Shown here piece after piece: positions 1 through 7,564 of a DNA stretch of 38,670 bases. The notes beneath the pieces were generated by a model. It ran no database searches. It was given only the letters and a program-made list of their open reading frames with translations, and was not told where the DNA came from. Made by a program: the position numbers and the translations under genes. Numbering within the stretch: the first letter of the stretch is position 1; every line of letters starts with the position of its first letter. This DNA is from Verrucomicrobiota bacterium (GTDB lineage Bacteria; Verrucomicrobiota; Verrucomicrobiia; Opitutales; Opitutaceae): the NCBI GenBank assembly GCA_023446735.1, contig JAEXPQ010000080.1, positions 1 to 38,670 on the forward strand. Direction: 5' to 3'.

Positions 1-133
1 GGGTAGCGCATCGCAGAACGGTGGGCTTTGAACTTCGGCGGGGGGGGCGACGCAATCCCGAAGGCGGGGGGCGACGCTGAAACAAGGGTGGGTTGTGGCA
101 GGCGTGAGCAGGCTGCGGCGTGACTAATGACGC

Positions 134-163
134 AAAAAAGGCCGCATCCAAGAGGATGCGGCC
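134..163 (-). terminator. Rho-independent terminator of hpf
   Basis: Read on the minus strand there is a perfect 10-bp stem (140-149 pairing with 154-163) with a 4-nt loop, followed by six T residues (A134-139 on the plus strand). It lies 27 nt after the hpf stop codon, so hpf is probably transcribed alone. I see no gene in bases 1-133. That stretch holds a short direct repeat (GGC, a G run, CGACGC) near 37-53 and 63-77. Confidence 0.9.
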
Positions 164-189
164 AAGGTTAAGGGAGGGTGGTGGCGGGA

Positions 190-564
190 TCAGGTGGCTT
201 TCGGCAGGACGGCGTCGAGCTCGACCTCGTGCGGGTGGTTGCGCTTCTCCTTGTGCATGCGGGAGCGGCGGCGGATCGAGCGGTCGAGTTTGTCGACGAG
301 GAGATCGATGGACTTGTAGGCGTCGTCGGAGGTGACGGAAATGTTGGTGTCGGGGCCGTGGATCTGGAGGTGGGCCTTGGCGGTGAAGCGGTCTTCCTTG
401 GCTTTGCGGTCGTCAAATTCGATCTCAACGCGGATCCGCACGATTCGATCCTCGTGATCGAACAATCGCTGCATCTTGTCCACAACGTAGGCCTTGAGCG
501 CCTCGGTCAGGGAGACATGGATGCCGGAGACGATGATTTCGTGCGGATTGGTATCTGATTTCAT
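190..564 (-). CDS. hpf: Ribosome hibernation-promoting factor, short form (HPF/RaiA family)
   Basis: The 124-aa protein matches the HPF/RaiA N-terminal domain: an IIVSGIHVSLTEALKAYV opening helix and strand, a central EIEFDDRKAKEDRFTAKAHLQIHGPDTNISV beta region, and a second helix SIDLLVDKLDRSIRRRSRMHKEKR rich in basic residues. The family binds the decoding region of the 30S subunit and stabilises idle ribosomes in stationary phase. The long-HPF C-terminal dimerisation domain is absent. The ATG start gives a typical N-terminus. A strong terminator follows the gene. It is divergent from the SDR gene. Confidence 0.9.
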   Translation of the reverse strand: MKSDTNPHEIIVSGIHVSLTEALKAYVVDKMQRLFDHEDRIVRIRVEIEFDDRKAKEDRFTAKAHLQIHGPDTNISVTSDDAYKSIDLLVDKLDRSIRRRSRMHKEKRNHPHEVELDAVLPKAT

Positions 565-638
565 GGTGCGTTTTGCTCCTTGTTTTGGGTGTGGGAGGCG
601 CGATTAGTGGGTCCGTGTTCTATTACGAAAACGCCCTC

Positions 639-1466
639 GTGCCCTTCACGGTTACCGTGGTGACCGGTGGTTCTTCCGGTGTGGGGAAAACGTTCATCTC
701 GCTGCTCTCCGAGGCTAACCCCGGGATGGTGTTTTGCAACCTGTCGCGCCGGGCGCCGACCGGGCTGCCGCGCGAGGTGGAAAAGCGAGTGCTGCACATA
801 CCGTGCGACCTGGGAAAACCGGAAATCCGCGCGGAGGCGGCGGGGGAGGCAGTCAGGTTCATTCGCCAGGGACATAATCGGTCGAAAATCCTTTTGATTA
901 ACAACAGTGGATTCGGTTCCTGCGGAAATTTTTCCGACGCGGAAATCGCCACACAGCTTGACATGCTCGCGGTGAACGTCGCCGGCGCGATGGACCTCAC
1001 GGCGCGGCTCCTGCCGGAGTTGCGGGAGCGCGGTGGCGCAATCATCAACGTGGCTTCGCTCGCGGCCTTCCAGCCCATGCCCTACATGGCGACCTATGGG
1101 GCGACCAAGGCGTTTCTGCTGCACTGGAGTCTGGCGTTGCACGAGGAGTTGCGACCGCACGGCATCCCCGTGCAGGCCCTGTGCCCGGGGCCGACGGCCA
1201 CCGATTTTTTCCGTCGGGTAGGCTATTCCCAGAGGGTGGTGAACGACCGGCTGTCGATGAATCCGGAGGACGTGGTGCGGGCCAGCCTGCGCGGTTTGGC
1301 GCACGGGCGCACCGTAGTTGTGCCGGGCTGGCGCAACCGGTTGCTTGCGCGGCTCACCGGCGTCCTGCCGCGGACGGTGTGCGCGCGGCTCACCGCACGC
1401 GTGCTCGCGCGGTATCGGCTGGGGCAGATGGCGCCGCAGGTGACGGTGCGGGAGGAGGGGCGATGA
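639..1466 (+). CDS. Short-chain dehydrogenase/reductase (SDR family)
   Basis: This is a classical SDR of about 275 aa. From the GTG at 639 the protein starts MPFTVTVVTGG and has the cofactor motif TGGSSGVG (residues 9-16), an INNSG motif, catalytic Ser140 in NVAS, and the YxxxK pair Tyr153/Lys157. The motif GPTATDFF follows the active site. The C-terminal tail is basic. It probably reduces or oxidises a small alcohol or carbonyl substrate with NAD(P)H; the substrate is unknown. The frame stays open upstream to a TTG at 573, but that would leave only 8 nt to the divergent hpf start. I prefer 639, although no strong Shine-Dalgarno sequence precedes it. The 3' end overlaps the next gene by 4 bp (ATGA), implying translational coupling. 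Confidence 0.8.
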   Translation: MPFTVTVVTGGSSGVGKTFISLLSEANPGMVFCNLSRRAPTGLPREVEKRVLHIPCDLGKPEIRAEAAGEAVRFIRQGHNRSKILLINNSGFGSCGNFSDAEIATQLDMLAVNVAGAMDLTARLLPELRERGGAIINVASLAAFQPMPYMATYGATKAFLLHWSLALHEELRPHGIPVQALCPGPTATDFFRRVGYSQRVVNDRLSMNPEDVVRASLRGLAHGRTVVVPGWRNRLLARLTGVLPRTVCARLTARVLARYRLGQMAPQVTVREEGR

Positions 1467-2263
1467 GCGACCCGATCGACCTGGGCCCGCGGCTGGTGGC
1501 GCCGGAAGAGTTTCCCCGCTGGATCGTCGAGGAGGACGACGAGGTGATCGTCGTGAACAAGCCCGGCGACATCGTGTGCCATCCCTCGAAGAACGGCCCG
1601 TGGTCGTCGCTGGTCGGAGCCTGCCGCGAGCATCTGCAGTTGCCCCGGGTGCACATGATCTACCGACTCGATCGCGAGACGAGCGGCGTGATGGTGTTCG
1701 CAAAGAACTCGACGATGGCGGGGCGGCTGCAGACCGCGGTCGAGGGACGCCGGGTGCGGAAACTGTATCTGGCACTCCTCGTTGGCGAGTTGCGTGAACC
1801 GACGGTGGTCGATGTTCCGCTCGGGCGGGATCTGTCCAGTTCCATCGTGGCGCGGCAGGCGGTGGTGCGCGGTCCGGAAGGGCGGCCGGCGATGACGGAG
1901 TTCCTCCCGGTGGCGTGGAGCGGTGGTTACACGCTCGCCCGAGTGCGCCCGCGCACCGGCCGGCAGCATCAGATCCGCGTGCATGCGGCGGAACTCGGGT
2001 GTCCGCTTCTTGGAGACAAGCTCTACGGGCCGGACCAGCTGCTCTTCCTCGAGTTCATCCGCGACGGGTTCACACCGCGGTTGGCGGGACTGCTGACGTT
2101 GCCCCGGCATGCCCTGCACGCGCTGGAGATGCGGTTCGAACCGGGTGAGGGCGGGCGGACGTTCCGGGCGCCGCTTACCGCGGACCTGCACACGTTCTGC
2201 CGCGAACGGATGGGGCTGGACGAGGCAACGCTCGCAGCCGCGGAAGCCCCGGACCGGGACTAA
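1463..2263 (+). CDS. RluA-family pseudouridine synthase (no S4 domain)
   Basis: The 266-aa protein has the RluA signature MIYRLDRETSGVMVFAKN, with catalytic Asp70. It also has the second conserved block RPRTGRQHQIRVHAAELGCPLLGDKLYG. The family isomerises specific uridines in rRNA or tRNA to pseudouridine; the target here cannot be told from the sequence. There is no N-terminal S4 RNA-binding domain, unlike RluC or RluD. The ATG at 1463 sits 3-12 nt after a purine-rich GGAGGAGGGG ribosome binding site and overlaps the stop of the SDR gene by 4 bp. The two genes are therefore probably co-transcribed. Confidence 0.88.
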   Translation: MSDPIDLGPRLVAPEEFPRWIVEEDDEVIVVNKPGDIVCHPSKNGPWSSLVGACREHLQLPRVHMIYRLDRETSGVMVFAKNSTMAGRLQTAVEGRRVRKLYLALLVGELREPTVVDVPLGRDLSSSIVARQAVVRGPEGRPAMTEFLPVAWSGGYTLARVRPRTGRQHQIRVHAAELGCPLLGDKLYGPDQLLFLEFIRDGFTPRLAGLLTLPRHALHALEMRFEPGEGGRTFRAPLTADLHTFCRERMGLDEATLAAAEAPDRD

Positions 2264-2282
2264 CGTGTCGAGGCAGACGAGG

Positions 2283-2397
2283 GTCGAGCGTCGAGGGACG
2301 AGGGGGCAGACCGTCGGCGGGCTAGGCTGGGTCGTTCGCTCGGGTGAATCTCTCTTCGACGCTCCGGCTCTCGATACTCGTCCTCTCGACGTTCGAC
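2283..2397. repeat. Imperfect inverted repeat downstream of the pseudouridine synthase
   Basis: GTCGAGCGTCGAGGGACGAG (2283-2302) is matched by the reverse complement of 2377-2397 with one substitution and one extra base. The arms are separated by about 74 nt. The element fills most of the 162-nt spacer between the pseudouridine synthase and thiS genes, which converge here. It looks like a dispersed non-coding repeat or a long-range hairpin. It has no T tract, so it is not a classic intrinsic terminator. Confidence 0.6.
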
Positions 2398-2425
2398 TGA
2401 CTGAACGCGACTGAGCGGGTTCGGC

Positions 2426-2638
2426 TCAGCCGCCGGCGACGATGCGGACGATCTCGAGCTTGTCGCCGCTTTGCAGCTGGACGTGGTCGGGCTGGCCGGG
2501 GGTGAGGGCGAAGCCGTTGTGCTCGACGACCACCAGGCCCGGTTTGAAGCCGCGGGAACGCAGGAAGTCGCCGATGGTCTGGCCGGCGGGGATGGCGTAG
2601 CTCGTGCCGTTGGCAGTGATCTGGATCTGGAGCGACAT
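2426..2638 (-). CDS. thiS: Sulfur carrier protein ThiS
   Basis: This 70-aa ubiquitin-fold protein ends in the diagnostic Gly-Gly (RIVAGG). In the family this C-terminus is adenylated and converted to a thiocarboxylate that donates sulfur for the thiazole ring of thiamin. The chosen ATG at 2638 gives MSLQIQITANG, the usual ThiS start; the open frame extends 15 codons further but into repeat sequence. It is the last gene of a thiG-thiH-thiS cluster. No ThiF adenylyltransferase gene is in the window. Confidence 0.92.
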   Translation of the reverse strand: MSLQIQITANGTSYAIPAGQTIGDFLRSRGFKPGLVVVEHNGFALTPGQPDHVQLQSGDKLEIVRIVAGG

Positions 2639-2680
2639 GGGACGGAGGAAATGCGCGGAGCGAACTCGGAACGAGGGAAC

Positions 2681-2760
2681 CACTAATTCACACTAATGGG
2701 CACTAATGGCGGAGTGCGGAAATCGTCACAGAGGGCACGGAGAGGGAGGAGGGCACGGAG
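2681..2760. repeat. Tandem short repeats in the thiS-thiH spacer
   Basis: Three head-to-tail 10-mers of the form CACTAATnnn occupy 2681-2710. A 12-mer GAGGGCACGGAG occurs at 2731-2742 and again at 2749-2760. Both blocks lie in the 140-nt spacer between thiH and thiS. Their low-complexity, AT-richer first block differs from the surrounding genes. They resemble dispersed repeat families seen in spacers of related bacteria (from memory, unchecked). Confidence 0.75.
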
Positions 2761-2778
2761 GACGGAGGCTACGCGGGG

Positions 2779-3924
2779 CTACTTGGCGACGACGAGGGAA
2801 CGGTCGAAATCCTTCCAGACCGGCTCGTAGCCGCGGGCGCGGATGGCGGCGGCAACGGCTTCGGGCGAACGGTCGTCGGCGATGTGGAACTGCTCGCCCT
2901 TCTGCTCGGGCTGGTTCCAGTTCTCATCGAACGCGCTGTAGCCGCCCGGTTCGGTGCTGGCGCCGGCGCTCATCGAGGTGATGCCGATCTGCATCAGTCC
3001 GTCGCGGATTTTCGGCGACTCGCGGGTCGAGAGCACCAGGCCGACCTGCGGCAGCAGCAGGCGGAACGCGCACACGAGCTGGGCGAACTGACGGTCGGAG
3101 ATCGGATGGCGCGGCTCGAAATCGCCTGCGGCCGGCCGCAGACGCGGGAAGGAGATCGTGACGTGGGCCTTCCAGCAGTGTTTGCGCAGGTGCAGCGCGT
3201 GCGCGGCGGCGGCGAGCGCCTCGAAGCGCCAGTCGTAGAGACCGTAGAGCGGGCTGATGCCGAGGCGGCGGAAGCCGGCGGCGTAGCCGCGCTCCACCGT
3301 GTCCATGCGCCAGAGGAAATCCTTCTTCGGTCCGGCCGTGTGCATCTCGGCGTAGGTGGGCTGGTGGTAGCTCTCCTGGTAGACGATCAGGCCCTCGCAG
3401 CCGGCCTGAACCATCGGGACGTAATCCTCGGTTTCGAGCGGACCGATCTCGAGCGACACGCTTGGGAAATGGGTCAGCGAACGCTGGATGCACTCGGTGA
3501 CGTAGGCGTTGGAGACGAACTTCGGGTGCTCGCCGGCGACGAGGAGCAGCGACCGGAAACCGCGGCCGGCGAGAAGCGCGCCCTCGCGCTGGACCTGCTC
3601 GACGGGGATGGTGATGCGCGGGATCGGATTGTGCCGCGAGAAGCCGCAGTACTTGCAGGTGTTCACGCACTCGTTCGAAAGGTAGAGCGGCGCGAACATC
3701 CGGATGGTTTTTCCGAAATGGTTCTGCGTGAGCGCGCGCGAGTGCTGCGCGAGCGTCTCGAGGCGCGACTCGGCGGCGGGCGAGAGCAGCGCGGCGAAAT
3801 CGTCGAGCGTGAGCGCGCGGCCGCGGCGGAGGATCGGGTCGAGCTGTGCGGGCGTGGTCGCGAGCGCGGCGGCCGTGAGCTGGTCGAGCGGGAGCGTCGG
3901 GAAGACCTGCGAGAAGGTGGCCAT
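2779..3924 (-). CDS. thiH: 2-iminoacetate synthase ThiH (radical SAM)
   Basis: This 381-aa radical SAM enzyme carries the CX3CX2C cluster motif CVNTCKYC (Cys86, Cys90, Cys93). ThiH cleaves tyrosine to dehydroglycine (2-iminoacetate) and p-cresol, supplying the C-N unit of the thiamin thiazole. Family blocks seen include ISPLYGLYDWRFEALA, SFPRLRPAAGDFEP and SAGASTEPGGY. The length is normal for ThiH. The start at 3924 (MATFSQVFPTL) leaves out an upstream open extension of 16 codons that looks like spacer. It lies between thiG and thiS, in operon order. Confidence 0.93.
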   Translation of the reverse strand: MATFSQVFPTLPLDQLTAAALATTPAQLDPILRRGRALTLDDFAALLSPAAESRLETLAQHSRALTQNHFGKTIRMFAPLYLSNECVNTCKYCGFSRHNPIPRITIPVEQVQREGALLAGRGFRSLLLVAGEHPKFVSNAYVTECIQRSLTHFPSVSLEIGPLETEDYVPMVQAGCEGLIVYQESYHQPTYAEMHTAGPKKDFLWRMDTVERGYAAGFRRLGISPLYGLYDWRFEALAAAAHALHLRKHCWKAHVTISFPRLRPAAGDFEPRHPISDRQFAQLVCAFRLLLPQVGLVLSTRESPKIRDGLMQIGITSMSAGASTEPGGYSAFDENWNQPEQKGEQFHIADDRSPEAVAAAIRARGYEPVWKDFDRSLVVAK

Positions 3925-3960
3925 GGCGCGGGCGATTCGGAGTACGGAGATGGCGGAGAC

Positions 3961-4044
3961 GACAGAAGGCAACGAAGGGAACGAAGACCGAACCGATGAG
4001 GGTGGGAGCTTCCGAAAACTTCGTTCTCTTCGTTTTCTTTTGTC
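3961..4044. repeat. 26-bp inverted repeat in the thiG-thiH spacer
   Basis: Bases 3961-3986 match the reverse complement of 4019-4044 at 22 of 26 positions, with a 32-nt loop. The arms contain ACGAAGGGAACGAAG and its counterpart. In the thiG-thiH transcript this would form a long hairpin between the two cistrons. It could be a dispersed repeat, an RNA-processing site, or both. Confidence 0.75.
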
Positions 4045-4058
4045 GGTTCGGGCCCGAT

Positions 4059-4853
4059 TTACCCGAGGAACGTGGTGAGCGGGCTGGTGGCTTCGGCACG
4101 GGTCTGCTGGCGGCCGAGTCCGATCTCGTAGGCGACGCGTCCGGCGGCGGTGGCGGCGGCGAACGCGCGGGCCATGCCGACCGGATCGGGTGCGATGGCG
4201 ATGGCGGTGTTGACCAAGACGGCGTCGGCGCCGAGCTCCATGGCCGCGGCCGCGTGCGAGGGCGCGCCGATGCCGGCGTCAACCACGACGGGCACGCGGG
4301 CCTGCTCGATGATGATCTCGAGCTGGGCGCGCGTATCGAGGCCGCGGTGGCTGCCGATGGGCGAGCCGAGCGGCATGACCGTGGCGCAGCCCACATCTTG
4401 GAGGCGGAGGGCGAGGACGGGGTCGGCGTTGATGTAGGGGAGGACGGTGAAGCCGTCCTTCACCAGGATCTCGGCGGCCTTGAGCGTCTCGATGGGGTCG
4501 GGGAGCAGGTAATTGGGATCCGGATGGATCTCGAGCTTCACCCAGGAGGGCAGGCCGGCGGCGCGGGCGAGGCGGGCGATGCGCACGGCCTCCTCGGCGT
4601 TCATGGCGCCGGCCGTGTTCGGGAGGATGAGGTAGCGCGCGGGCTCGAGGAACTCGAGGATGTTGGCGAAGGCGTCGCCGCTGCCGGAAAGGTCGGCGCG
4701 TTTGAGAGCGACGGTGACCATCTGCGACTCGCTGGCGGCGAGGGCGTCGCGCATGAGTTCGGGGCGCGGGAACTTTCCCGTGCCGACGAAGAGGCGCGAC
4801 GCGAAGGTACGGCCGGCGATGGTGAGCGGAGCGTGCGGGAGCGTGGTGGACAT
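4059..4853 (-). CDS. thiG: Thiazole synthase ThiG
   Basis: The 264-aa TIM-barrel enzyme shows LFVGTGKFP near the start, Lys106 in WVKLEIHPD (the imine-forming lysine of the family), ILPNTAGAMNAEEAVR, and the phosphate-binding VVVDAGIGAPSHAAAAMELGADAVLVNTAIA. ThiG condenses 1-deoxy-D-xylulose 5-phosphate, dehydroglycine and ThiS thiocarboxylate into the thiazole phosphate. The start at 4853 (MSTTLPHAPL) gives the normal length; the frame is open 19 codons further. It is the first gene of thiGHS. I see no TPP riboswitch core in the 99-nt leader. Confidence 0.94.
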   Translation of the reverse strand: MSTTLPHAPLTIAGRTFASRLFVGTGKFPRPELMRDALAASESQMVTVALKRADLSGSGDAFANILEFLEPARYLILPNTAGAMNAEEAVRIARLARAAGLPSWVKLEIHPDPNYLLPDPIETLKAAEILVKDGFTVLPYINADPVLALRLQDVGCATVMPLGSPIGSHRGLDTRAQLEIIIEQARVPVVVDAGIGAPSHAAAAMELGADAVLVNTAIAIAPDPVGMARAFAAATAAGRVAYEIGLGRQQTRAEATSPLTTFLG

Positions 4854-4952
4854 CGCGGTGCGGTGTTTGGGTAGCGGCGGTGAATGATGGGCGGCGGCGC
4901 GCGCGTGCAATTCCTATTTGCGGCGGTCGGCGGCGGCGCGAGGATCGCGGCG

Positions 4953-5651
4953 ATGAGTTCCGGCGACTACCTCGCGCTGCTGCTGATGGGCCTGCTCGGC
5001 ACCGGACATTGCATCGGTATGTGCGGGCCGTTCGTGCTCGCGGCGGCGGGCGGCGGGCGCTCGGCAGCGGTGGCGGGACGCGCGCTTGCGTACCACGTGG
5101 GCAAGACGCTCACCTATGTTTTCCTCGCGGTGCTGTGCCGCGTCGTGGGCGGCTGGATCGTGGGCGACGGGGCGCTGCCGTGGCTGCAGAACGCGATGAG
5201 CCTGCTGGTGGGCGCGGCGATGGTCGCGCTCGGGCTGGCCTATGCGTTCGAACTGCGGCTCACGGCGGGCGTGGCGCGGTGGTTCGACGGCAGCCGGTGG
5301 TGCGGCGCGGCCGGCGCGCTGCTGAGCGCGCCGAGTTGGTGGCGGGCGCTGCTGATCGGCTGGCTCAACGGTTTCCTGCCCTGTGGGCTCACGGTGATGG
5401 CGGTCGTGTACGCGGCCGGTTTCGGCTCGGTGGCGGACGCGGCGCTGGGCGCGGCGTTGTTCGGCGCGGCGACGGTGCCCGGGCTGACGCTCACGGCGTT
5501 GCTCGGCGCGAAGCTGCTCGCCGGCGGCGCGCGGCGGTGGTTGTTGCGGCTGGCCGGGGTCACGCTGGTCGTGCTCGGCGCAATCACGATCGTGCGTGGC
5601 GTGCCGGTGGTGCACGAGTGGTTCCACCGGCACACGGTGCTGCCGTGGTGA
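4953..5651 (+). CDS. TauE/SafE-like (UreH/DsbD-type) membrane protein
   Basis: This 232-aa protein is almost all hydrophobic, with about six membrane segments. It has the hallmark GTGHCIGMCGPFVLA near the N-terminus and NGFLPCGLTVMA in the second half. This pattern marks the sulfite exporter TauE/SafE and urease-accessory-like transmembrane family, related to the DsbD/CcdA transporters. The paired Cys residues suggest metal or thiol chemistry, but the substrate is unknown. The start at 4953 (MSSGDYLALLLMG), preceded by AGGA, is preferred over an ATG at 4884 that would add a low-complexity Gly/Arg stretch. It is divergent from thiG. Confidence 0.75.
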   Translation: MSSGDYLALLLMGLLGTGHCIGMCGPFVLAAAGGGRSAAVAGRALAYHVGKTLTYVFLAVLCRVVGGWIVGDGALPWLQNAMSLLVGAAMVALGLAYAFELRLTAGVARWFDGSRWCGAAGALLSAPSWWRALLIGWLNGFLPCGLTVMAVVYAAGFGSVADAALGAALFGAATVPGLTLTALLGAKLLAGGARRWLLRLAGVTLVVLGAITIVRGVPVVHEWFHRHTVLPW

Positions 5652-5673
5652 GCGCCAGCGGCGCGACTTCGGG

Positions 5674-6105
5674 CTACGGAGGGGGCGGCGGACGGGCTGG
5701 CGCTGGCGGTTCGCCGAAGAGCGGCTTCACGCTTGCGCGGGTCAGCACCAGCAGGGTGAACACACCGAGCACGGTGCCGAAGGGCATGAAGGCGCACTCG
5801 ATGCCCGCCATCACCTGGCAGAACAGCAGGCGCTTCCGTTTCGCGAGACAGCGGCCGGCGTACAGAACGCAGATCGCGAACGTCCAGCCGGCGAGGATGA
5901 AACCGGCGGCGAGAATGACGAAGAACCACCCGATGAACGCCGGCGGCGGGGGCTGGCCGGGACCGGTCATCTTGTCCGAGGCGAAGATGAAGAACAGGCC
6001 GAGCGTCAGATGGACGAGCGGGATACAGGCGAACAAGGCCGAAAGGCCGGCCACGACGTAGTGGAAGATCGAGAGCAGCCGAAGGTGTTCCTGGTCCTGG
6101 TTCAT
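5674..6105 (-). CDS. Small multi-pass membrane protein of unknown function
   Basis: The 143-aa protein starts MNQDQEHLRLLSIFHYVVAG. It has about four predicted membrane segments: two near residues 10-45, one near 55-88, and one in VMAGIECAFMPFGTVLGVFTLLVLTR. It ends in a Pro/Ala-rich tail. I recognise the VMAGIE...PFGTVLGVFT motif from uncharacterised bacterial membrane proteins, but I know no function. Its ATG overlaps the apparent stop of the extended cysK frame by 4 bp (ATGA). However, a terminator lies upstream at 6282-6308, so it may have its own promoter in 6106-6281. Confidence 0.7.
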   Translation of the reverse strand: MNQDQEHLRLLSIFHYVVAGLSALFACIPLVHLTLGLFFIFASDKMTGPGQPPPPAFIGWFFVILAAGFILAGWTFAICVLYAGRCLAKRKRLLFCQVMAGIECAFMPFGTVLGVFTLLVLTRASVKPLFGEPPAPARPPPPP

Positions 6106-7328
6106 GACGGAGGTGCCGGTAGGCGGAGGCTCGACGGTGCTTGCCGAAACCGGGCCCGGCAACGCGGATCGTTCCCCACGGCGGGATCTCCGGTTGGCGG
6201 CCGGCGGCGGGGCGTCGCGGGTGTGCGCACCGAGGCCGCGGCGCGAAGGCGCTTCGCGGTCGGGCTCCGTTGCGCTTTGTGAAAAAGCCGGCGTCTTTCG
6301 ACGCCGGCCGGAGGGTTTATCCTCGGTGGGGGGGCGGGGACGGTGGCGGCCGAATTAGCCGCGAGCAGATCCTCGATGCTGTCTGTGTCGGTGTTGATGT
6401 CGGCGAAGAGCCAAGTCGACAGGTATCGCTCGGTACTGGAGGGCACGATCACGACGATCTGCTTGCCGGCGTTCTCGGGGCGTTGGGCGAGCTGGAGGGC
6501 GGCCCAGATGGCGGCGCCGGAGGAGATGCCCACGGGGATGCCGTCGAGGGTGGTGACCTGCTTGGAGACCGGGCCGGAATCGGTCTCTTTCACGCGAATG
6601 ATCTCGTCGTAGATCTTGGTGTTGAGCACGCCGGGCACGAAGCCGGCGCCGATGCCCTGGAGCTTGTGCGGGCCGGGGTTGCCGCCGGAGAGGACCGGGG
6701 AGGCGTCGGGCTCGACGGCGACGATCTTCACGCCGGGCTTGCGCTCCTTGAGCACCTCGCCGACGCCGGTGATCGTACCGCCGGTACCGATACCGGAAAC
6801 GACGATGTCGACCTTGCCGTCGGTGTCGCGCCAGATCTCCTCGGCGGTGGTGCGGCGGTGCACGGCGGGGTTGGAGGGGTTGGCGAACTGCTGGAGCACG
6901 ACGCTGTTGGGAATCTGCTTCTGCAGCTCCTCGGCACGGGCGATGGCGCCCTTCATGCCCTTGGCGCCTTCGGTGAGCACGAGGCGCGCGCCGAGGATCT
7001 TGAGGAGCTTGCGGCGCTCGAGACTCATCGTCTCGGGCATGGTGAGGATGAGCTTGAGGCCCTTGGCGGCGGCAACAAAGGCCAGCGCGATGCCGGTGTT
7101 GCCGGAGGTGGGCTCGATCAGGACGGTGTTCTGGTTGATCTTCCCGGAGGCGAGGGCGTCCTCGATCATCGCCGCGCCGATGCGGTCCTTCACGCTGGAG
7201 AGCGGGTTGAAGAACTCGAGTTTGAGGAGGATCTCGGCCTTGGCGTTGTGCGCGGCGGCGGTGCGGTTGAGGCGGACCAGCGGGGTGTTGCCGATGGTCT
7301 GGGTGATGTCGGAGTAGATGCGTGCCAT
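6102..7328 (-). CDS. cysK: Cysteine synthase A, with an aberrant C-terminal extension
   Basis: This PLP enzyme makes cysteine from O-acetylserine and sulfide. Visible are the PLP-binding Lys47 in SSVKDR, the substrate loop TSGNTG (74-79), the phosphate-binding GTGGT (181-185), and the GISSGAA and RYLSTWLF blocks. The family core ends near residue 310. The frame then runs on to 408 aa through a Pro/Arg-rich tail encoded across an intrinsic terminator (6282-6308). A run of seven C (minus strand, 6328-6334) lies just before. Removing one C would give a TAA at 6317-6319 and a 336-aa protein ending directly upstream of the terminator. I therefore suspect an indel, either real or a sequencing error. 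It is divergent from serA. Confidence 0.9.
   Translation of the reverse strand: MARIYSDITQTIGNTPLVRLNRTAAAHNAKAEILLKLEFFNPLSSVKDRIGAAMIEDALASGKINQNTVLIEPTSGNTGIALAFVAAAKGLKLILTMPETMSLERRKLLKILGARLVLTEGAKGMKGAIARAEELQKQIPNSVVLQQFANPSNPAVHRRTTAEEIWRDTDGKVDIVVSGIGTGGTITGVGEVLKERKPGVKIVAVEPDASPVLSGGNPGPHKLQGIGAGFVPGVLNTKIYDEIIRVKETDSGPVSKQVTTLDGIPVGISSGAAIWAALQLAQRPENAGKQIVVIVPSSTERYLSTWLFADINTDTDSIEDLLAANSAATVPAPPPRINPPAGVERRRLFHKAQRSPTAKRLRAAASVRTPATPRRRPPTGDPAVGNDPRCRARFRQAPSSLRLPAPPS
6282..6308 (-). terminator. Rho-independent terminator of cysK (inside the extended frame)
   Basis: On the minus strand a 9-bp perfect stem (6287-6295 with 6300-6308), a 4-nt loop and five T residues form a classic intrinsic terminator. 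It lies 9 nt beyond the TAA that would end cysK if the C7 tract were one base shorter, and well before the present in-frame stop at 6102. Confidence 0.88.
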
Positions 7329-7564
7329 GGTAGAAGATGGGTTATGGGGTATGGATGGAGGGTAAAGGCAAGAGCCGGAATCCGAAATCGCTTGGCAGCG
7401 GAAGCCGCCGTGCGGCCGCGCCGGACCGTGGGGCTTCGCCACGACCGTCGGTCTTGTGCGAGCCGCGGGGCCGATCCGGAGGCGCGGTGGAATCCCTGCG
7501 CCAACCTTTTCCTTGCCGGCGGCGGGGCGGGGCGGTTCGCTGCGGGCCTCGTTTGTCCAAACCC

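Noticed and set aside
2681..2760. CRISPR-like array
   Set aside because: Units are only 10-12 bp, with no 25-45-nt unique spacers and no cas genes.
4854..4952. TPP riboswitch before thiG
   Set aside because: No CTGAGA-type core or second conserved block was found in the 99-nt leader.
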